Assembly: GCF_014851805.1 (NCBI RefSeq)
Contig: NZ_JACVAK010000005.1
Coordinates: forward strand, 185,407-249,406
Origin: Pseudoxanthomonas sp. PXM02
GTDB lineage: Bacteria; Pseudomonadota; Gammaproteobacteria; Xanthomonadales; Xanthomonadaceae
Direction of reading: 5' to 3'
DNA length: 64,000 bases
The notes under the pieces were generated by a model, which was not told the origin of the DNA, made no database searches, and worked only from the letters and a program-made list of their open reading frames with translations. Positions 37,860-45,773 of the stretch are shown in pieces (the stretch's first letter is position 1; every line of letters starts with the position of its first letter). A program made the translations under genes and the position numbers.

Positions 37860-38867
37860 ATGCAGCACGACCTCAATGACCTCTATTACTTCGCGATGGT
37901 GGTGGACCACGGCGGCTTCGCGGCGGCCGAGCGCGCCCTGGGGATTCCCAAGTCCCGCCTGAGCCGGCGCATCAGCCAGCTGGAAACCGATCTGGGCGTG
38001 CGCCTGCTGCAGCGTTCGACGCGGCGCTTCGCGGTGACCGACGTCGGCACCAGCGTGCACCGCCATGCGCAGACGATGCTGGCCGAAGCCCAGGCCGCGC
38101 GCGAAGTGGTCGACCGCCTCAGCGCGGAGCCGCGCGGCGTGGTGCGGGTCAGCGTGCCGGTGGCGGTGGCGCAGATGCAGTTGCCGAAGATCCTGCCGGC
38201 CTTCCTCGACAAGTACCCGAAGGTGCGGCTGCAGCTGCACGTCAACAACCGCCGGGTCGACATCATCAACGAGGGCTACGACGTGGCGCTGCGCGTGCGC
38301 GCCAAGCTCGACGACGATGGCAGCCTGGTGATGCGTAGCTTCGGCCAGATCCAGGAATTGCTGGTCGCCAGCCCCAAGTACCTCAACCGCGCCGGTCGTC
38401 CGAAGGTGCCGGAAGACCTGGCCGAGCACGTCACCCTGAGCATCAGCGAGGACGAGGCGCGCCAGCGCTGGGAACTGCACGGTCCGAATGGCGAGGTGCG
38501 CCGGATCGAACTGAATCCGCGTCTGGCCGGCTTCGATTTCCCGTTGCTGCAGTCGATGGCGAAGGACGGCTACGGCATCACGCTGCTGCCGGAGACGGTG
38601 TGTGCGGAAGCGGTGCGCAAGGGTGAGCTGGAGGTGGTGCTGCCGGAATGGAGCCTGCCGCAGGGCATCTGCCATGCGGTGTTCGCGTCGCGCCGGGGCT
38701 TGTTGCCGGCGGTACGGGTGTTCATCGATTTCCTGGCCGAGCATCTGCCGCAGCAGATCGAGTCGTCGCGGCTGGATTGCGGTGGCAAGTGTGCGGAGGA
38801 GAAGGAGAAGGCCATCGCGATGGCCATCGACAATACGAAGGCCGCCAAGGTGAAGAAGGCCTCGTAA
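37860..38867 (+). CDS. LysR-family transcriptional regulator
   Basis: 335 aa: HTH at about 18-45 (FAAAERALGIPKSRLSRRIS), linker helix, and a periplasmic-binding-like ligand domain (about 92-295). The C-terminal 30 residues are extra, with CGGKCAEEKEK and a Lys/Ala tail, not usual for the family. Divergent from azoR; regulators placed like this respond to quinones or reactive electrophiles. The start lies only 8 nt after a TATAGT-like box, so the transcript may have a very short leader. Confidence 0.9.
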   Translation: MQHDLNDLYYFAMVVDHGGFAAAERALGIPKSRLSRRISQLETDLGVRLLQRSTRRFAVTDVGTSVHRHAQTMLAEAQAAREVVDRLSAEPRGVVRVSVPVAVAQMQLPKILPAFLDKYPKVRLQLHVNNRRVDIINEGYDVALRVRAKLDDDGSLVMRSFGQIQELLVASPKYLNRAGRPKVPEDLAEHVTLSISEDEARQRWELHGPNGEVRRIELNPRLAGFDFPLLQSMAKDGYGITLLPETVCAEAVRKGELEVVLPEWSLPQGICHAVFASRRGLLPAVRVFIDFLAEHLPQQIESSRLDCGGKCAEEKEKAIAMAIDNTKAAKVKKAS

Positions 38868-38980
38868 GCCACGGCGGCGGGGTTCGTGCGAAAATGCGCC
38901 ACGGCCTGCAAGGGGCCGGGCGCGCCGCCGGGGTAGGGCGGCGAGATGCCGCGACGGGGTCGCGGGCAGTTCCAGAAAAC

Positions 38981-39070
38981 GGAGAGATGGCCGAGCGGTT
39001 TAAGGCAGCAGTCTTGAAAACTGCCGTAGGTGTAAGCCTACCGTGGGTTCGAATCCCACTCTCTCCGCCA
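38981..39070 (+). tRNA. tRNA-Ser(UGA)
   Basis: 90-nt class II tRNA with encoded CCA. Acceptor stem GGAGAGA/TCTCTCC, discriminator G, anticodon loop CTTGAAA on a CAGT/ACTG stem giving anticodon TGA, long variable arm (CCGTAGGTGTAAGCCTACCG region) and T-loop GGTTCGAATCC. No defects seen. It is read in the same direction as the small membrane protein gene that starts 28 nt later. Confidence 0.97.
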
Positions 39071-39098
39071 CATTGCACCGGATGGGGGACGTCTGGAC

Positions 39099-39410
39099 GT
39101 GAAGAAGATCGATCTCGGAATCGCGGTGCTGTCGCTGCCGGTGGCGCTTTTCGTCGGCCAGTTGTTGGTGACGCTGTACCTCATGTTCTTCGCGGCTGAC
39201 GAGGACCTCGCGTGGGCTTTCGAGCATTCGTGGCGCGGAGTGCTTGTCGCGGCGATTGCGCTCTATTTTCCTGTCTACGTGTTCCTGCGCCGGCGTCCGC
39301 CGGGCTGGATCAGGCGGCAGGTGATCCAGCAACTCGCGTTCGGCCTCGCGGTCTGCGTGCTGCTCGGGGTGTTCTTCGCACTGAACTTCATGGCGTCATC
39401 AGGCACGTAG
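39099..39410 (+). CDS. small integral membrane protein of unknown function
   Basis: 103 aa starting with GTG, GGGGA before it. Three hydrophobic helices (about 8-30, 44-62 and 75-97) with a basic loop (LRRRPPGWIRRQ) that should face the cytosol. Not recognised. It is 28 nt downstream of the tRNA and 28 nt before the next gene, so the run 39099-40754 may be one transcript. Confidence 0.6.
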   Translation: MKKIDLGIAVLSLPVALFVGQLLVTLYLMFFAADEDLAWAFEHSWRGVLVAAIALYFPVYVFLRRRPPGWIRRQVIQQLAFGLAVCVLLGVFFALNFMASSGT

Positions 39411-39438
39411 GCATGTAAACACGTTGGAGGGAAAGGTC

Positions 39439-40227
39439 ATGGGTCGTTTCCTCGTTCTGTTCGTCCTGCTCTTCCACGGTGCGGCGTGGGCTTCCGGTCC
39501 CCCGGCGCGCGTGATCCTCGTGGGTACCTACCACTTCAGCAATCCTGGCCAGGACCAGGCCAACGTGGCGTCGGTGGATGTCACGGTGCCGCAGCGCCAG
39601 GCAGAGCTTCAGGCGGTGGCGGATGGGCTGGCGGCGTTCAAGCCAACGTTCGTTGGCGTCGAGTGGCCCGCCGATGCGGCTAACGATGAATACGCAAGGT
39701 ATCGCGAACGGCGTCTGCCGCCCTCCAGCAACGAAGTCGTGCAGTTGGGATTCCGGCTGGCGAAGCAGGTGGGGCTGTCGCGTGTCCACGGGCTGGACGT
39801 GCCGGGCGACTTTCCGTTCGAGCCGTTGAGTGCGTGGGCGAAGGCCAACGGGAAGGAGGGCGATCTGGATGCGCTGATGGGGCAGGCGCAGGGCATCACG
39901 ACGCGCATCACGGCGCTGCAGTTCACGCACAGCATCGGTGGCGTGTTGCGCCAGATGAATACGCCGCAGGCGCTCGATGAGGCCGCGGCGTTCTATGCGG
40001 AGTTCCTGCGTTACGGCGGCGGTGCGCAGCAGCCGGGTGTGGAACTCAACGCTGCCTGGGCGAAGCGGAACTTCGGTATCTGCGCGCGCCTGCTGCAGGC
40101 CTTGAAGCCGGGTGATCGTGCGGTGGTGTTCTATGGGCAGGGACACGTCCCGCAGCTGGCGGCGTGCCTGAAGTCAGCGCCCGGGATCGAGCTGGTCGAT
40201 GCGGGCGAGTTTCTCCCGGCGTCTTGA
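39439..40227 (+). CDS. exported DUF5694 / TraB-EreA-like protein
   Basis: 262 aa with a clear signal peptide (cleavage near ASGPP). ATG is preferred over an upstream TTG because GGAGG lies 9 nt before it. The mature protein has GTYHFSNPGQD, GVEWP and YGQGHVPQLAAC, the G-x-x-H ... E ... G-x-x-H scheme shared by TraB/TIKI, ChaN and erythromycin-esterase-like proteins, which are thought to use His and Glu in metal-dependent hydrolysis. Its substrate is unknown. It is probably co-transcribed with the flanking small genes. Confidence 0.75.
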   Translation: MGRFLVLFVLLFHGAAWASGPPARVILVGTYHFSNPGQDQANVASVDVTVPQRQAELQAVADGLAAFKPTFVGVEWPADAANDEYARYRERRLPPSSNEVVQLGFRLAKQVGLSRVHGLDVPGDFPFEPLSAWAKANGKEGDLDALMGQAQGITTRITALQFTHSIGGVLRQMNTPQALDEAAAFYAEFLRYGGGAQQPGVELNAAWAKRNFGICARLLQALKPGDRAVVFYGQGHVPQLAACLKSAPGIELVDAGEFLPAS

Positions 40228-40289
40228 ATGCAAGCGCGGGAGATGACCCAGCTTACGTGGTGCACGGAAAGCCAATCAGGGAGAACGCC

Positions 40290-40754
40290 ATGAAAGCGCT
40301 TGTCTTCGTTGCAGCAACATTGCTCGCCGCATGCGACGGGAGCTATCCGGTCGCCGAAGAAGAATGCGCCGCAGGCCGGGTGTGCATCGAGGTCTGGCAG
40401 GAGGGAGAGGAGGTGTCCTTCCAGATCACCAACAACACGTACGACATGGTGACGCTGCCCGAGTTCGCCGGGCTGGGGACGCCCATGAACGCTTCCATCG
40501 AACTATCGTCCGACAGGCCGGATGTGGATGCCCCCGTCAGTTCCGGTGGTTCCCCGATTGCTGGACCGAGCAGCGACACCGTGTTGCGGCCTCAAGGCTG
40601 GGTGGGATTCACGTTGACGGCTGAGGACGTGAGGAAGGCCTACCGACTGTCCGAGGGCTGCCAGAACGTCAATGTCGCCTATCGCATCAACCGGGGCGGC
40701 GCGAAGTACTTCCTCGGAAGCGTCCAAGGCGGAAGCGCCAAGCTTTGTCTGTAG
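40290..40754 (+). CDS. lipoprotein of unknown function
   Basis: 154 aa. Signal peptide MKALVFVAATLLAAC with lipobox LLAAC; the Cys at 15 is the lipid site, followed by Asp, which in E. coli rules would keep it in the inner membrane. The mature part has a beta-rich pattern and four more Cys (ECAAGRVC, EGCQN, KLCL). RBS AGGGAGA. The GTAGGATGGGT repeat begins 3 nt before its stop codon ends, so the REP-like element directly follows it. Confidence 0.75.
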   Translation: MKALVFVAATLLAACDGSYPVAEEECAAGRVCIEVWQEGEEVSFQITNNTYDMVTLPEFAGLGTPMNASIELSSDRPDVDAPVSSGGSPIAGPSSDTVLRPQGWVGFTLTAEDVRKAYRLSEGCQNVNVAYRINRGGAKYFLGSVQGGSAKLCL

Positions 40755-40785
40755 GATGGGTGCCGCTGCGCTCAACCCATCCTAC
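40751..40785. repeat. REP-like inverted repeat at the left edge of the accessory island
   Basis: Perfect 11-nt arms GTAGGATGGGT/ACCCATCCTAC (40751-40761 with 40775-40785). Its right half, GCCGCTGCGCTCAACCCATC plus CTAC (40762-40785), recurs at 43075-43098 with one mismatch in 24. Confidence 0.85.
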
Positions 40786-40814
40786 TTGCTACCAATAATG
40801 ATTGCGGCTTTTCG

Positions 40815-41354
40815 CTAGCCTCTCTTGAGCCACCAGTAGCGTATGCGTTGAACAATACTTGGCGTGATTACCTCGTTCACGACCTTGACGGTTTCGTCGT
40901 ATACCCCGCCGGCATTCTCACGGATCAACTCCATGATCTCGATCTTCTTGGCGTCAATCAGTTCTTTACTTTGAGTTTTGGCGTGAAGTTCACGCGCGCC
41001 GATAGATATGTTCTTCGCTCTCCATATGACGTCGTAAAGGCGATAGTCCGGAATTTCGTGGAGTGGAATCGCGTCGAGAACTGAGCAGATTCTTTCCCAC
41101 CATTGATATTGGGGGAGCGAACTGTATTGTCCTTCCCGACCCCTAAAGTCTTTAAGCGAACTGTCGGCCTGATCAACAATGTCGCTGGCAATTGCCAAAT
41201 AAGCTGAGAGCTTGGCGCGTTGTTGGCGCTTCTCTTGATTGATCGCCATTCTCGCGGCAACAACAATGGCGATTGCAGACAGTACGGCTTGCGCCCACGC
41301 GGCCCATACCTCCGGCTCCAATCCGGACCAATCAAGATAGAAGCAGTACTCCAT
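40815..41354 (-). CDS. membrane-anchored helical protein of the accessory island
   Basis: 179 aa: short outside N-terminus, one membrane helix (about 15-36), then a charged, mainly helical cytoplasmic domain ending in RYWWLKRG. Codon and base use are much more AT-rich than in the rest of the window, which argues for transfer. Not recognised. It is 143 bp after the RelA/SpoT-domain gene on the same strand, so it may be its partner (membrane effector, or antitoxin), or a separate cargo gene. Confidence 0.65.
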   Translation of the reverse strand: MEYCFYLDWSGLEPEVWAAWAQAVLSAIAIVVAARMAINQEKRQQRAKLSAYLAIASDIVDQADSSLKDFRGREGQYSSLPQYQWWERICSVLDAIPLHEIPDYRLYDVIWRAKNISIGARELHAKTQSKELIDAKKIEIMELIRENAGGVYDETVKVVNEVITPSIVQRIRYWWLKRG

Positions 41355-41497
41355 AAGAATTATTCCTGAAGATAGTCAGGGGTAAAGATGATTTTCGTGT
41401 TGTGAGCAGCAACTAGATTGCTGGTCACTGACAATAAGCGTGCCGAAGGAAATCCAGTGACTTGAGTCTCGTCAGGGGTGGCGAGACTGTCAGTGCT

Positions 41498-42550
41498 TCA
41501 TTCGAAGCCGTGTCCCTGATTAATTATGCGCTCCAAAATCTTCACGAATGACTGCGTGTCCAAGAAGTAGTTTGGATAAGCCTTTCTCAAGCCATCTACT
41601 CGTCCACCCGTGACGAGGACTGGATCAAGTGGCTCCCCATTGAAAGCGCGTTCTTCCAGTTCGGCGTATGCCTTATTCGCCAAATCTTGATCGGCAAGAG
41701 GGAAGGAGCTAATTGTGAGTGTTCGTGCGGCAGAGTTAAGCGTGATCAGATGGTAGCTGGCCGATGCAAGGCCATCTCTGAATATTTTATCTGCTGCCAC
41801 GCTAAATCCACGAAGTTTGAGGAGCACATCCAGCTTCTTCTCTGATTTCCGCAGCAATGAAAGTAATGTCTTAGGCGCAATGTTGCGGAATTTTTCGGGG
41901 AGAGGCATTTTCTCGCTATGGGCGAATGCTGCGCTAGCGAGAAGGAAGAACTCAGCCCAGTCTTGACTCGGCTCTCCCGCTTTAATTTTTTGTCCTAGAA
42001 AAGCATCAACCGTCTCGACAGCAGTTGCCCAGGCATGTTGCAACCTCGTACGAAGTTGTAGCTCGACGAATAGGCCGTCGTAGACTGGCGCTTTAGGGTT
42101 CTGGTATCGGTAGACGAGATGAATACTCCGGTAGCCATCGGGCTTGGGATTGCTAACATAGTCATGAGTCTTGATTAGCTCATGGATAAATCTGCTGTCT
42201 CTATAGTTGTCGTGTAGCCGTTTTAGCTTGGCGTTTGTCTCAACTATCGCGCGCAAGCCAGCAATGTCCTGCATCTGGTGCAACTTCATTGTGTTGAATC
42301 GAGATAGCTTTGCGACGATGGACGGAGCGCGCTTCAGGCGCTGACCGACAATCGCGGTCTTATCTAGATATCTGAGCTTGTTTCGCAGGGTCGATTGGAA
42401 CGTGTTTAACACGTAGCCGTGACTGGCGCGCCAGTTCGTCATAACGCTCGTAGCGTGCGCCCTCTCCTCGGGAGTTGCCTTTCTTGCAATGAGGCATTCC
42501 CCGGCGCGCCGAACATCAGGCTTCGCATAGCACGGCTTCACGAAGGTCAT
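41498..42550 (-). CDS. RelA/SpoT-domain protein (small alarmone synthetase-like)
   Basis: 350 aa with a nucleotidyl/pyrophosphotransferase domain of the RelA/SpoT synthetase type and no HD hydrolase. Visible elements: RLKRAPSIVAKL (71-82), MQDIAGLRAI (93-102), DYVSNPKPDGYRSIH (120-134), ELQLRT (153-158) and QHAWATAVE (161-169). The Asp of DIAG and the Glu of ExQxRT, both needed for pyrophosphate transfer, are present. The C-terminal half (about 180-350) is not recognised. The first ATG of the frame is 186 nt upstream, but family similarity starts at MTFVKPCYAK, so 42550 is chosen. Possible roles are (p)ppGpp synthesis, a toxSAS toxin or phage defence. Confidence 0.8.
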   Translation of the reverse strand: MTFVKPCYAKPDVRRAGECLIARKATPEERAHATSVMTNWRASHGYVLNTFQSTLRNKLRYLDKTAIVGQRLKRAPSIVAKLSRFNTMKLHQMQDIAGLRAIVETNAKLKRLHDNYRDSRFIHELIKTHDYVSNPKPDGYRSIHLVYRYQNPKAPVYDGLFVELQLRTRLQHAWATAVETVDAFLGQKIKAGEPSQDWAEFFLLASAAFAHSEKMPLPEKFRNIAPKTLLSLLRKSEKKLDVLLKLRGFSVAADKIFRDGLASASYHLITLNSAARTLTISSFPLADQDLANKAYAELEERAFNGEPLDPVLVTGGRVDGLRKAYPNYFLDTQSFVKILERIINQGHGFE

Positions 42551-42831
42551 GGACGTCCCTAGTTGTCCCCTTAAGTAGTCCAATTCTATGGCTCCTTGAT
42601 CACATTTCAATTGTTCGTAAAAAGCCCCGCCTACCGGGCAAGCGAATAGATAGGGCTTTGGCGGCTTCCCGGTCCACTGAAGCCGTGGCTGCTGGACGGT
42701 TTTCCTGAAAATTCGGCACTCGCACCTAATCCGCATTGTTTGGCGCGATTGTCACGGTGTGGGTACCCCGCCCCCAAGAAATTCAAGCCATGGCGACGGC
42801 ATGGTTACTCGCCCTCACGCCATGGCAGGGT
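42551..42831. other. island segment between the RelA/SpoT-domain gene and the RAYT remnant
   Basis: 281 bp, AT-richer at its left. It holds an inverted pair AAAGCCC...GGGCTTT (about 42620-42660) and should contain the promoter of the RelA/SpoT-domain gene. An in-frame extension of that gene reaches 42736 but lacks conserved sequence. Confidence 0.4.
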
Positions 42832-43023
42832 TCAGGTGGCGTGGTTGTGGTTGGGCAACACGACCATCGCATCGATCACGAAGTGATGCCGTTGCCGCGT
42901 GTAGCGGATCGCCTCGCGCAGCAGATCGATATGGTCGACCAGTAGCGTCGCGCGGCGGTCGGCGAGATTGACGGTGAAGAAGTAGGTGGCGCCGGGAATG
43001 AAGGCGCGGCGGTAGTTGGTCAT
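42832..43023 (-). pseudogene. truncated REP-associated tyrosine transposase (RAYT)
   Basis: 63 codons matching the N-terminus of RAYT proteins: NYRRAFIPGATYFFTVNLAD, LLVDHIDLLREAIRYTRQRH, and VVLPNHNH, which corresponds to the HUH pair VLPDHxH. The frame stops two codons later, so the catalytic Tyr helix and the rest (about 90 or more residues) are missing. RAYTs mobilise REP sequences; the REP-derived repeats on both sides (40751-40785, 43075-43098) fit that origin. It is a relic and cannot transpose. Confidence 0.85.
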
Positions 43024-43074
43024 TCCTTGACCTCATGGATGGCGATGATGGGTAGACCGTCTTCGCCGTTGAAA

Positions 43075-43098
43075 GCCGCTTCGCTCAACCCATCCTAC
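43075..43098. repeat. REP-derived half repeat at the right edge of the accessory island
   Basis: 24 nt identical to 40762-40785 except one base, in the same orientation. It lies 52 nt before the RAYT start codon. A weaker ATGGGT arm upstream (about 43047-43052) could make an imperfect hairpin with it. Confidence 0.85.
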
Positions 43099-43171
43099 GA
43101 CTATTCGGTAGACCAACTCTGCTCGGCCAGTCCGCTAGACTCCATTCACGCATCAACAAGACGCCCAGAAC

Positions 43172-43453
43172 ATGCCCATCACCCCAACCCCCCTCACCGC
43201 CGCCATCGCCGGCATCTTCGCCGGTGTCGCCATGCCATTGATCTGGCCGAAGCTGGGCGACGAGACGATGTACTGGGTGTTCGCGTTCCTGCTGGTGATC
43301 GCGCTGCCCATGCACGTGCTGGTTGTCGGCACCCGGCCCATGCAGACCGCCGAGGGCAGGGCAGGCATTGATGCCGCCGTGCTCAAGCGCGTCGCCATCT
43401 GGCTGGTGGCCGGCATCGCCAGCGTCGCCCTGATGAAGATCGTCACCGCCTGA
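43172..43453 (+). CDS. small membrane protein of unknown function
   Basis: 93 aa with three hydrophobic helices (about 8-28, 34-53 and 72-90). GC content returns to that of the core genome here, so this gene lies outside the island. Its 3' part is followed by a 152-bp gap before the orfX-like gene. Not recognised; a membrane spanning helper or a transporter fragment are options. Confidence 0.6.
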   Translation: MPITPTPLTAAIAGIFAGVAMPLIWPKLGDETMYWVFAFLLVIALPMHVLVVGTRPMQTAEGRAGIDAAVLKRVAIWLVAGIASVALMKIVTA

Positions 43454-43605
43454 CACCCCGCGTGCGCCGCGCACGCACACGATACGCAGCGTCCTGACCC
43501 CGCCGCGCCGCCCCGACTGGACGATGGGCGGCGCACCTGCCTATCATCGTCCTGCCTGATTACGCATGCATACGCAAAGGGCCCCTTGGAATCGAGGAGC
43601 CAAGC

Positions 43606-44100
43606 ATGCGTGGGCACACCCCCGTTTCGACACATCCGGCGCCGCAGAGTGCCGAAGGCCTCGCGCAGTGGCGCAGGCTGACACGGCAGGGCAACACCGC
43701 CTTCGCCGCCGGCCGGCTGGACCTGGCCGCCCTCGACTACGCCCGCGCCCTCCAGCTCGCCACCACGCTCGCAGCCGGATCCGCGCTGACGGCCTCGCCT
43801 GACGACTGCCTCGCCGCCCTCGTCGTGGCGCACCACAACCTCGCCGATACGCACGAACGCCGTGGCGACACCGGCGCCGCGCTCGACCATCTGTGCGCCG
43901 CGCACGACGCGCTGATGCGCATCGCTTGCGATGCCGGCACGCGCGACGACATCCGTCTGCACGCCATCCGCCACCTGACCGAAGCCCGCTTCGCGCTGCT
44001 GCACTGGCAGCGCACGCATGGCCACTGCACCCGCACCGACGCATTGCTATGCGCCAGCGCCACCGTCGCCTTCCCGCCGTTCGACGGCGCCCGCCACTGA
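43606..44100 (+). CDS. orfX-like TPR protein of the sod cluster
   Basis: 164 aa, helical, with TPR-like spacing ([21 protein letters not shown], then [22 protein letters not shown]). Ala-, Leu- and His-rich. Pseudomonas has a protein of this type (orfX) just before sodM in the iron-starvation unit fagA-fumC-orfX-sodM. Here it likewise precedes sodA by 28 nt. Its function is unknown; an accessory role in Mn-SOD expression or metal handling has been supposed from context only. Confidence 0.7.
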   Translation: MRGHTPVSTHPAPQSAEGLAQWRRLTRQGNTAFAAGRLDLAALDYARALQLATTLAAGSALTASPDDCLAALVVAHHNLADTHERRGDTGAALDHLCAAHDALMRIACDAGTRDDIRLHAIRHLTEARFALLHWQRTHGHCTRTDALLCASATVAFPPFDGARH

Positions 44101-44128
44101 TCCCGACTTTCCCCCGGAGAACCCGACC

Positions 44129-44761
44129 ATGCCGTACACGCTGCCCGCCCTGCCATACGCCTACGACGCCCTGGAACCGCACATCGATGCGCAGACCATG
44201 GAGATCCACCACAGCAAGCACCACCAGACCTACATCACCAACCTCAACAACGCGGTGAAGGACACGCCGTACGCAGACACGCCGGTGGAAGCACTGATCG
44301 CCGACCTGTCCCAGTTGCCCGCCGCGCTGCAACTGCCGGTGCGCAACAACGGCGGCGGCCATGCCAACCACAGCCTGTTCTGGACGGTGATGGCGCCGGC
44401 CGGCGAGGGCGGTGGCGGCGCACCGAGCGGCGCGCTGGCCGCGGCGATCGATAAGGACCTCGGTGGCCTCGATGCTTTCAAGGACGCCTTCACCAAGGCC
44501 GCGCTGACCCGTTTCGGCAGCGGCTGGGCATGGCTGGTGGTCGGTCGCGACGGTCGCCTGTCGGTCGAGAGCAGCGGCAACCAGGACAGCCCGCTGATGG
44601 CCGGCATCGGCTCCGGCGGCACGCCCATCCTCGGCCTGGACGTGTGGGAACACGCCTACTACCTGAAGTACCAGAACCGTCGCCCCGACTACATCGCGGC
44701 GTTCTACAACGTCGTCCGCTGGGACGAAGTGGCGAGGCGCCATGCCGAAGCCGGACGCTGA
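44129..44761 (+). CDS. sodA: superoxide dismutase, manganese type
   Basis: 210-aa cytosolic dismutase. Metal ligands are in the [15 protein letters not shown] segment, [10 protein letters not shown] and [27 protein letters not shown], with the Gln that hydrogen-bonds the metal water from the C-terminal domain, points to the Mn rather than the Fe class. RBS CGGAGAA. Between orfX-like and ZIP genes, as around Pseudomonas sodM, which is switched on when iron is short; I cannot see a convincing Fur box, so regulation here is inferred. Overlaps the ZIP gene by 20 nt. Confidence 0.93.
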   Translation: MPYTLPALPYAYDALEPHIDAQTMEIHHSKHHQTYITNLNNAVKDTPYADTPVEALIADLSQLPAALQLPVRNNGGGHANHSLFWTVMAPAGEGGGGAPSGALAAAIDKDLGGLDAFKDAFTKAALTRFGSGWAWLVVGRDGRLSVESSGNQDSPLMAGIGSGGTPILGLDVWEHAYYLKYQNRRPDYIAAFYNVVRWDEVARRHAEAGR

Positions 44762-45677
44762 CGCGCGCTTGGGCGGCCTGAAGGCGCCGCTGCCGCTGCG
44801 CACGCGCGACCTGCGCCGTGCGCTCGGCATCACCATCCTCGTGCTCGGCGTGATCGCGCTGGGCTGGAACTTCTGGCAGTTCGTCGACAGCTCGCCGGTG
44901 ATCCGCGACGCCTTCATGGGCGGCTCGGTCGCGGCGATGGCGACCGCACTCGGTGCGCTGCCGGTGCTGTTCTCGCAGAACCTGTCCACGCGCACGCAGG
45001 ACACGCTGCTCGGCTTCGGCGCCGGCGTGATGCTGGCCGCGTGCGCGTTCTCGCTGATCATGCCCGGACTGGAAGCCGCGCAGGGCACGCCGCTGTTCGG
45101 TGGCGGCGAAGCGGCCGCCAGCGCGGTGATCGGGCTGGCGATCCTGCTGGGCGGCGGCGTGATGATGGCGCTCGACCGGCTGCTGCCGCACGAGCACTTC
45201 ATCAAGGGCAGGGAAGGGCAGATCTCGGAGAAGCTGCGGCGCACCTGGCTGTTCGTGTTCGCCATTGCGCTGCACAACCTGCCCGAAGGCCTGGCCATCG
45301 GCGTGGGCTATGCCGGCAACGACGGCGTGGCACGGGCGAACGCGCTGGCCATCGGCATTGCGCTGCAGGACGTGCCGGAAGGGCTGGTGGTGGCGGTCGC
45401 GCTGCTGTCGGCGGGCTACAAGCGCTGGCTGTCGGTGTTCATTGGCGCGGCCAGCGGACTGGTCGAACCGCTGGGCGCGGTGCTCGGTGCTGCCGTGGCG
45501 GCGCACTCGCAACTGATGCTGCCGTGGGGACTGGGCTTCGCCGCCGGCGCCATGCTGTTCGTCATCAGCCACGAAATCATCCCCGAGTCCCACCGCAAGG
45601 GCCACGAGAGCTTCGCCACCACGGGCCTGATGATCGGCTTCGTGCTGATGATGGTGCTGGATACGGCGCTGGGGTGA
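44742..45677 (+). CDS. ZIP-family metal transporter
   Basis: 311 aa, about eight membrane helices. ZIP signatures [12 protein letters not shown] and [14 protein letters not shown] carry the metal-site His and Glu residues, and a His/Glu loop ([12 protein letters not shown]) sits between helices. Likely imports Zn, Mn or Fe. Its start lies inside sodA (20-nt overlap), so it is translationally coupled; manganese supply for SodA is the simplest reading. The Pseudomonas sodM cluster has a ZIP gene at the same place. Confidence 0.9.
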   Translation: MPKPDADARLGGLKAPLPLRTRDLRRALGITILVLGVIALGWNFWQFVDSSPVIRDAFMGGSVAAMATALGALPVLFSQNLSTRTQDTLLGFGAGVMLAACAFSLIMPGLEAAQGTPLFGGGEAAASAVIGLAILLGGGVMMALDRLLPHEHFIKGREGQISEKLRRTWLFVFAIALHNLPEGLAIGVGYAGNDGVARANALAIGIALQDVPEGLVVAVALLSAGYKRWLSVFIGAASGLVEPLGAVLGAAVAAHSQLMLPWGLGFAAGAMLFVISHEIIPESHRKGHESFATTGLMIGFVLMMVLDTALG

Positions 45678-45773
45678 CCCGGCGCAGTCCCCCATCCTGC
45701 GTGGGCACCCATGACCTCCGGCGCTTCATCCGTCAACCGCGGCCCGTATGATCGACTGAACACAGGAGGGGTC

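Noticed and set aside
42551..42736. 62-residue N-terminal extension of the RelA/SpoT-domain protein
   Set aside because: Family-like sequence begins at MTFVKPCYAK; the extension is Cys/Arg/Pro-rich and overlaps hairpins.
40815..43023. Prophage or integrative element
   Set aside because: No integrase, phage structural gene or tRNA-derived attachment repeat; the tRNA-Ser at 38981 is intact and 1.7 kb away from the island edge.
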